NCBI GenBank assembly: GCA_051453625.1
Contig: JBOZIK010000001.1
Coordinates: 221,543,473 to 221,567,236 of the forward strand
DNA: 23,764 nucleotides
Reading direction: 5' to 3'
Origin: Welwitschia mirabilis
Lineage: Eukaryota; Gnetophyta; Gnetopsida; Welwitschiales
The position numbers were made by a program, and so were the translations under genes. Below the pieces are notes generated by a model, which worked only from the letters and a program-made list of their open reading frames with translations, did not search any database and was not told the origin of the DNA. The stretch's first letter is position 1, and the number at the start of each line of letters is the position of its first letter. Below, piece by piece: positions 17,009-23,764 of this stretch.

Positions 17009-18366
17009 AAACATTGCAATCTAATCAATTCATTTGTCTCTATTACATTCATGTGCCTTGTCTTTCTTATAAACAAATTTGTATAAAACTGAATCTCAAG
17101 ACTAAAGAACTTGCCACACTTATCTAACTGAACATAGCCAAGGGTTGTATGCCCCTGGGAGCCAATGGTTAGAAGTTCTTGATTTTAAATCTTTGATCAT
17201 GCTTGTTTTCTTCACATACATAATTATGTTATCATTTATGCATTCAAGTTCTAAACATATGAGATGGTAGATGATTTATGGATGTCTTAGAATTTACTTC
17301 AATATTTTTCATTGTTTTAATCTTGAATTACTAAGATAATGATTGCCAACTTTCATTCTCAGGAACAATGCCTCTTCTTTCATAAACAAAGCAATGGACA
17401 TGGTTGTCAAATTAGGATATTATATGTGACAATCTTCATTTGATCTTAGGTTTTCCAAGAAATAATATCCTAACTTATTATTCATGCTTATAAATATCTT
17501 AATTATAATAACATATTTAGAATAAGGGGATAATTTCACTACTTAAATTTTACAACAACAAAGAGATGGATAATGATGAGTCATCTCATTTCATGAGGTG
17601 TAAATATGCATGACCTTTCATAAAAACATAAACATTAACATTTATCAGGATATGAGGGTAGGAGAGCCATTTGGTTGGGTTAAGTAAAAGACCTTTCTTT
17701 TTCTAAAACTTCACAGCACTATAATCAGCACAGATGACTATTACAAGCACTATAAAATCTTTGTAACTATATGACAGCATTATGGTTTTTGTTTTCCTAT
17801 GATCCATCTCTTCTATTGATGATTGATGTCTCTATCTATATCCGAGTAGCTAGAAATTCAGTCTTCCTTACTAAAGGGTAAGTAGGGTGTAAGTGTCTAA
17901 TATTTTTGATCTCTAATAATATTCCTTGGCTAACTGCTGTGCCTATGAATCATTTAACTTATAATGAAATGGTTATTTTTAACCTCATTTTGAGTCTTCC
18001 TTTATTCATTCTCATTTCCTGAGCTATTGGGATTGAAGAAAATGGTAGTGTAGGATTAGTTTAGGTTTAAATAGGATTTTTTATCATGTTGAACATCCTC
18101 TTCTCTTCTCACTTCTTCCCTATTTCTTAGCATCTCTTATTTGTTTCTTTTGGGGTTCCATCTATAAAACCCAACTAAAAAAAGCACAAATTAAGTTCTT
18201 GAAGAAGTCTAAACATAACTAATTACTAAAGTCTATGTAATTGGTAATCATTATAGTGTCAATTTTTTGCCTATGATACACTTAATAATCTTCCATAATT
18301 GGGATTATGTGATAATGCTTTTTCTTAAGTATGTTTTTAACCATCGCCAAGATAATTGTGACCTTA
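17009..18366. repeat. repeat family copy B (most complete, ~1.36 kb)
   Basis: Contains the first half of the unit (17009-17653, shared with 22411-23055) and the second half (17654-18366, shared with copy A). Sequence before the gap (..GTGGCCTTCC) and after it (AAACATTG) matches an uninterrupted stretch in front of copy C (CCTTCTTCAGAAAACAATG). The gap may therefore be only a few bases, which would make A and B a tandem pair. No known transposon terminus was recognised at its ends. A 22-codon frame is shared with copy C (17364-17429). Confidence 0.85.
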
Positions 18367-18785
18367 CACTAGTATTTTTATCATATAAACTTAGCATAAA
18401 TAATATTTACAAAGAAAATAATAATCATAAACTTTATTAATTTATAGAGGCTACACCAGAATCAATAGTAAGAGTAATGACTATGAAATGGCTTACTGTG
18501 TATCACTTGAAAAACCAATTGTAGGTATGTTCTAATGCAATTTGTAGAAATTCAAATAGAAAATTAATTACTTTTCATCATTTAATTACTTTTCATCACT
18601 AATACTTATGTTTATTTTGTTAATTTTGATAGAAATATAAACTTTGCAAGCATTAAAGTGAGGCCTGTAATCTTTATTATAACTTATTAGATGATTTTTT
18701 ATTTGTTACTCATCTAAAAATAATCCATTTTTATTCTTCTTCTTTATTTGATTATAATAAAAGAGTAGAGAATGAATATAACCAT
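18367..18785. other. AT-rich spacer
   Basis: No feature recognised apart from AT-rich sequence of intron character. Confidence 0.4.
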
Positions 18786-18927
18786 AATGCAAGGTGTGCT
18801 TGGTATTCTCTATAAGCCATTTCTCATAGAGGATGTGTTGTAGATTATTTGACAGTAGCTTCTAAGGACTTTGAAATGCAATATTGTGGTACCATTAATC
18901 ATCTTTTACTAGGGACAGTAATACCAA
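18786..18927 (+). pseudogene. exon-like fragment 1, family not recognised
   Basis: One frame reads NARCAWYSL, stop (TAA at 18813-18815), AISHRGCVVDYLTVASKDFE and then MQYCGTINHLLLGTVIP, ending at CCAA/GTAAGA, a strong donor. Composition (Cys, Trp, balanced charges) is unlike the AT-driven frames around it. The single stop could come from a Gln, Glu or Lys codon. The upstream acceptor is not clear. The protein family is unknown to me. Confidence 0.42.
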
Positions 18928-19012
18928 GTAAGACTTTCAGAAGGGTTATTATGTACAACTCTTTTACCATTTAATTATCATTATAACTTGTAATTATTTG
19001 TTGTTTTTTGTA

Positions 19013-19080
19013 GTTATCATATCAACAATGCACTACTAATATAATATGAGGTACCAAGAAGGCTTCGTAAATAAGTGCAG
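19013..19080 (+). pseudogene. exon-like fragment 2, family not recognised
   Basis: A T-rich tract ending TTTTTTGTAG gives a good acceptor and GTGCAG/GTAATT a good donor, with 68 bases between. One frame reads YHINNALLI, stop, YEVPRRLRK, stop, VQ. It lies 85 bases after fragment 1 on the same strand, so the two may be adjacent exons of one decayed gene separated by a short intron. Confidence 0.38.
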
Positions 19081-20285
19081 GTAATTTTTATCTTCTAGTT
19101 TAATTTTTTAAGTTAAAATCTAAATATATGTGGTAGCTAGTGTGCTATTAAAATACTATTATTAATTTACTCAATTTTTAATGTCTTAGATTTGAAAAAT
19201 AGCTTTATCAATTGTAGCATACTCTAATTCCTACAAAGGGTCTCTTTTGTAGCCACACACAAGCCATTTTGCAAATTTTTTAATCTAATGTTGTTGTCTT
19301 TCCTGTGCTGTACTTTCTCAAGTTTGCAAATCATGATATAAATCTATAAAGAATGATCTAACATGCATGTCCATTATTACTCTAGATTCTTGAAAATAAT
19401 TATGAAAGAACAAACGACAAGGATCCTCAATAATGTTATAAACATCAGTGCTTGTAGTCTGTTATCATGTCACTCACTTGGGAATGATGCTTGAGACAGA
19501 CATCAGAGACTAGATCTCACAACCTAAATAAAAGGACTTCACATTCTAGTAAGAATACTCATTTCAAGGTTCTTTTAGTCATATAACTCTAATAATTTTC
19601 CTAGCATTATTAACAAAATCAAATGGCATTTGGATAATAACAATTTGTCTGATAACATATGGGCACACTATTGCCCATCCTATTATTTGTTAATGTAAAG
19701 AATGACATCAAAATAAGATACAAATGAACTTGCTATAATTCAAGATATATAAAGTATGCAATGCTAAAGTCAGCTTACCTATCATACATAATAAGTCTTA
19801 GCAATCCTCTTTATAATATATGAATGACTTATACATAAACTTCATGGGTATGACTTACTATTGAGAGATCCAACAAATTGATTATATTAATGTATTACAG
19901 TAAGCAAGAGATTTAGTCATTAAAATGCAGTGACAAATTAGTCAGAGCTAAGAAGCACTCCTAGGACAGCAAAAATTATTCCTTATGGATATGTAGAAAA
20001 GAGCTTTACCTCTCTCATGTTTTTTGTGTGTCTCAAGCTCTTTACAATGAAATCTCTCTAGCTACGAACTGGTGTAATGCAGAGTCTTTGAAACCTTAGA
20101 ATGTCTTTACTCCTCGAAAAATGCTTATCTAACATAAGGAAACACCTTGCTTTTAGTTACATTCATGAATAGGAATTTGAAAAAAATTCAGATGAGATTA
20201 GAGCATTTCCTAGACAATGGAAATTAAGCCTGCCTATTGAGAACAGATCCGTACTATCTTCATTGAGATTGCCAGTGAATTTTGG
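19081..20285. other. non-coding / unassigned
   Basis: Nothing clearly supported. On the minus strand, just beyond the 67-N gap, 20180-20270 contains a short frame with LNEDSTDLFSIGRLNFHCLG, which might be a further piece of the SPRY pseudogene, but no splice sites confirm it. Confidence 0.4.
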
Positions 20286-20352
20286 NNNNNNNNNNNNNNN
20301 NNNNNNNNNNNNNNNNNNNNNNNNNNNNNNNNNNNNNNNNNNNNNNNNNNNN
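20286..20352. other. assembly gap (67 N)
   Basis: N run directly downstream (minus strand) of the SPRY exon, hiding its 3' boundary. Confidence 0.99.
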
Positions 20353-20665
20353 CAATGTAGATACTATTTTCTGAATTATGGATCAATTACCCTATTGGAA
20401 TTTGCCGGATCATACTCAAAATGGCTTTGGCCATAGTTTATCAAAAGTGTTACATCATAGTTTGCTGAAGCTGTGGGATACATGGGATTTTGGAACTATT
20501 TTGATCTGGATGTTAAGGAGTAGACCATTTCTCCATTCATGGTATAAAAGACTGTTCTGTTCTCAGGTTTAAATCCACAACCAATTATAGTGTTTATACT
20601 ATCCCAGCCACGAGGCCAGCTCGATAGCTTATGATACCTTAAATCACCATCTAGATAAACTATAC
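20353..20665 (-). pseudogene. SPRY (B30.2-like) domain exon, decayed
   Basis: On the minus strand an acceptor (CTTCAATACAG, ending at 20666) is followed by IVYLDGDLRYHKLSSWPRGW, then SINTIIGCGFKPENRTVF, YTMNGEMVYSL, a TAG stop at 20496-20498, and in the same frame MYPTASANYDVTLLINYGQS and HFEYDPANSNR. The order G-D-x-IGCG-F, VFYT-NGE, and LYPT...V-L-N-G is that of the C-terminal half of SPRY domains, protein-interaction modules found in Ran-binding-protein-M-like and Ssh4-like proteins. A second stop (TAA) follows the last residues. Two stops in otherwise well-kept sequence point to a recently dead gene or a captured exon. The plus-strand frame at 20378-20572 is its shadow. Confidence 0.65.
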
Positions 20666-21797
20666 CTGTATTGAAGCATAGTTTCATTTCACTTAAAAAA
20701 GACAAATTATGATACTGCATTACTACTGAATATAAACAATAGTAATACATAAAAGTAAATCCCTAAGTAGATAGGAAAAAAGCTTAGAGATGATGTTGTT
20801 TAAATAAAACAGTTAGCAAAATGATTTAATAGTGAGATACATAGTTCTTTGCTATATGCATATATGTAAAAGGCCAAAAGAAAAATAATAGGCATACATA
20901 GTTATAAATTTGCAAGCCATTCCACTCAAATAAATCAGAAAGCCTTGCTATAGAAATTAGAAATTCCCTTTTTCTAAGTAATTCTCAAGGAGTATTGATC
21001 TCTAGTGTTTGAGGACAAAATGGTAAATTCAAATTCCTCATTCCAACACTATAAAACTTAATACAGAGAAATGATGACCAGAGTGGGTATTTTGGTGTCC
21101 AAGGTTAATAGAGGCATAATGATTGAAAATGTGAGTGATAGTTAACACCACATCAATCCTTTCTCTTTTTTTCTAACCTAAGGAATTAAATCATCAACCA
21201 TTCCAGTGAAAGTCAAAGCTATCATCGGATATATATTTAGAGGACAGACAAAGTGGAATAGGTGATACCCTAGGTTAATCTTCACAATCAAATCAAGAGT
21301 AGTTAATCAAAGATCAGTTGCAGGAAAATAATCTCACAATAGCATTAACTTCTATACCAAATTTACATCTATTGGAACTACATTAGCACAAAGTCCATAA
21401 TATTCTTCTACATCAATAGTCATGGCACAAGAGAGAGCCAAATGGAAAGCACTGAATGACTTAATATGTTACTTCTATTCTATTGGTTACTCTGAAGTCT
21501 CATTGTGAAGAATGTTTGAAATTTTTAATATAATACATAACATTATCAAACTTTAAAAGAAATATTTAGTAAGAAATTAAACACAAAATTTGTTTACTTT
21601 TTCCATGATAAACAACTTGAGAAAGGGTATGTGGGAAAGCTTTAGGAACAATATTTAAGCTTAAAGAGATCAAGGCAATAGTGGATAGTAGTCACATTGC
21701 ATAACACGGATATTTTGCATGGATATTTTGCATCAAAAAGTGTCACTTGATTCCTACCTGCAATCAAGTCATTATCACAATGTCTATAGATGAAACT
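20666..21797. other. no gene seen; would hold upstream introns of the SPRY fragment
   Basis: On the minus strand this should carry the exons before the SPRY piece, but no other part of the domain is readable. A 13-base tandem pair (GGATATTTTGCAT twice) lies at 21708-21733. A 6-N gap ends the region (21798-21803). Confidence 0.4.
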
Positions 21798-21803
21798 NNN
21801 NNN

Positions 21804-22410
21804 GCTTAAAGCATTGAGTAGAATGTTGATTGACCTTAATAACTAATTTGATGTGTATTAGAGGAGTTGTGATGCCTTACTTTTTTGGCCCCTTATCTAT
21901 TCTATTTGTTGAGATGGCTCATAGTTTAGATACAACTAAGAGAAATTTGGATGCCTTTGTAGTAATGTAGAAAAATATGTTGCTAGTTAGGATGCATTCT
22001 TAAGAGCTCCTAATGGGTGTTTTATTTGATAGATTTTTTTTCTTAAGCCTTTTAGTGGTAAATTTACTTTTCAATATGCAAGCATTCAGCTAATGAGATC
22101 TAGCAAATGTTAAGCTTTATTTGTTCTCATGCTTTTACATTTAATTCGATTTCCCTTATTTATTCTAGTTTAAATTCTTAACTTTTTCTCTTGTATCCAT
22201 TATCATGAATGTAGATCATGTCATGTAATATTTTGAAAGCCTTATGTGTCATCTGATATGGAAGGTTAGTCACTATTTTTCTTTTCTTATTTTATGAGAA
22301 AACCCACGTTGATTTCCTTTCCACTCTTTGATTTTACATTTTTTCTGAATGGTTTTATGCAAGCCATAAAATGACTTGTAACATTTTTGTTCTAGCCAAC
22401 CTTCTTCAGA
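21804..22410. other. T-rich spacer, no feature recognised
   Basis: No reading frame, terminus or RNA motif. It differs from the sequence before copies A and B, which shows that the repeat copy starting at 22411 has its own left boundary or extends only a few bases to the left (CCTTCTTCAG). Confidence 0.4.
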
Positions 22411-23574
22411 AAACAATGTAATCTAATCAATTCATTTGTCTTTTTTACATCCATGTGGCTTGTCTTTCTTATAGACAAATTTGCATAAAACTGAGTCTCA
22501 ATACTAAAGAAGTTGCCACACTTATCTAACTGGGCACAGCCAAAGGTTGTATATCCTTGGGGGTCAATGGTTAAAAGTTCTTGGTTTTGAATCTTTGATC
22601 ATGCGTGTCTTCTTCACATATACCATCGTGTTCTCATTTATGCATCCAAGTTTTAAACACATGAGATAGTAAATGATTTATGGATGTATTAGAATTTACT
22701 TTAGTATTTGTCATTGTTTTAATGTCAAATTACTTATATAATGATTGCCACCTTTCATTTTCAGGAATAATGCCTCTTCTTGCGTAGACAAAGTAATTGC
22801 CATGGTTGTCAAATTAGGATCTTACATGTGACAATATTCATTTGATCTCAGGTTTACCAAGAAATAATGTCTTAACTTACTTTTCATGCTTATAAATATC
22901 TTAATGATATTAACATATCTGAAATTAGGGGATAATTTCACTACTTAAATTTCACAACAATAAAGAAATGGATAATGATGATTCATTTCCTTTCATGAGA
23001 TGTAAAGATGCATGAACTTCCATAAAAACATAAACATTAACATTTGTCAGGCTATGAGGGTGGGAGAGCCACTGTTTGGGTTAGGTAAAAGACCTTTCTT
23101 TCTCTAAAACTTCATAGCTCTATAATCATCACAGATGACTATTACAAGCACTATAAAATCTGTGTAACTATATGATAGCATCATGGTTTTTGTTTTCCTA
23201 TGATCCAGCTCTTCTATTGAAGATAGATTTCTTTATCTATATCCGAGTATCTAGAAATTTATTCTAACTTAATAAAGCGTAAGTAGGGTGTAAGTGTCTA
23301 ATATTTTTAGTCTTCAATGACATTCCTTGACTGACTGTTGCACCTATGGATCATTTGACTTACAATGAAATGGTTATTTTTAACTTCATTTTGAGTCTTC
23401 CTTTATTCATGCTCATTTCCCAAGCTATTATATTAGGGTTAAAGAAAATGATAGTGTAGGATTAGTGTAGATCTAAATCGGATTTTTTATCATGTTGAAC
23501 ATCCTCCTCTCTTCTCGCTCCTTCCCTATTTCTCAACATCTCCTATTTGTTTCTTTTGGGATTCCATCTGTAAA
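22411..23574. repeat. repeat family copy C, right end truncated
   Basis: Same unit as 17009-18366, in the same orientation, about 5.4 kb downstream. Homology stops at ATTCCATCTGTAAA (23574), about 200 bases before the unit end seen in copy B. What follows (TCTAGAATACTAG...) is unrelated. The shared 22-codon frame is at 22766-22831. Confidence 0.85.
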
Positions 23575-23764
23575 TCTAGAATACTAGTATCTGCAAACAC
23601 AGTACTTCATTTTGTTGAAAAAGTAAACTTGCAAAAGTGCACATCCTTTAAAACTGCCCTTTCTGAAATTTGAAAAGAAAAAAAACATGGAAATTTTATT
23701 TATTTTTATTATACATGTATCTATGTCTCTTCTAAATTAATTTGGAAATCTATTTCATAGCCAT
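23575..23764. other. AT-rich window end
   Basis: Short unique AT-rich tail after the truncation of copy C. Nothing recognised. Confidence 0.5.

Noticed and set aside
17145-17200. tRNA-like B box suggesting a SINE head
   Set aside because: GAAGTTCTTGATTTTAAATC only loosely resembles GGTTCGAATCC. No A box lies at the right distance and no A-rich tail was found.
19445-19462. Right terminus of the CACTA element (CTTGTAGTC)
   Set aside because: Ends in GTAGTC rather than GTAGTG, lacks subterminal repeats on its left, and is not followed by TTG.
20378-20572. Plus-strand 64-residue frame with many Trp
   Set aside because: Antisense shadow of the SPRY exon. The minus-strand frame has the recognisable domain and a splice acceptor.
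1-23764. Bacterial features such as ribosome binding sites, operons, CRISPR arrays or phage genes
   Set aside because: No such structure occurs. Plant retroelements and spliceosomal intron signals show a eukaryotic nuclear genome.

Overview
The window looks like repeat-rich, AT-rich intergenic DNA from a plant nuclear genome, probably a monocot. The evidence is a Copia LTR retrotransposon of the SIRE/Maximus type with a tRNA-iMet primer site, a decayed Gypsy protease fragment, a CACTA-type transposon end, and gene-like pieces with plant GT..AG introns. A palm-like draft assembly is only a guess. I see no intact protein-coding gene, no bacterial operon, no rRNA or tRNA and no CRISPR. Seven runs of exactly 100 N and several odd-sized N runs show that this is a gapped scaffold.

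Bases 824-9274 hold one complete Copia insertion on the minus strand, bounded by the direct repeat ATATG (819-823 and 9275-9279). In element order it contains: 5' LTR (7185-9274), primer site (7171-7182), a broken gag with a zinc knuckle (5620-7119), a protease stump (4735-4989), a spacer where integrase, reverse transcriptase and RNase H should be, an extra ORF (about 3174-4211) with its own TATA-like box and repeat-bearing leader, the polypurine tract (2421-2433) and the 3' LTR (824-2420). It is therefore an internally deleted, non-autonomous element. Nearly all of its stop codons can be explained by C-to-T/G-to-A transitions. Five of its gaps are flanked by near-identical contig ends, so its assembled length is inflated.

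Bases 9280-14709 are a mosaic. It contains a small hairpin repeat, a minus-strand Gypsy protease/linker relic (10048-10790), a plus-strand LTR end with primer site (to 11382), a minus-strand intron-containing decayed gene of unknown family (about 11555-14195), and a 101-bp tandem array (14350-14709) that stops exactly at a CACTA-type terminus at 14710.

Bases 14710-23764 start with that CACTA end and then hold scattered exon-like fragments: plus strand at 15103-15217, 18786-18927 and 19013-19080, and a minus-strand SPRY-domain exon at 20353-20665. These are interleaved with three copies of a roughly 1.36-kb repeat (16193-16908, 17009-18366, 22411-23574). A transposon carrying captured gene fragments would explain this layout, but only one transposon end is visible. 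The two most interesting regions are the extra-ORF promoter inside the Copia element, which shares a degenerate motif array with the LTR, and the antisense intron-containing gene next to the second primer site.
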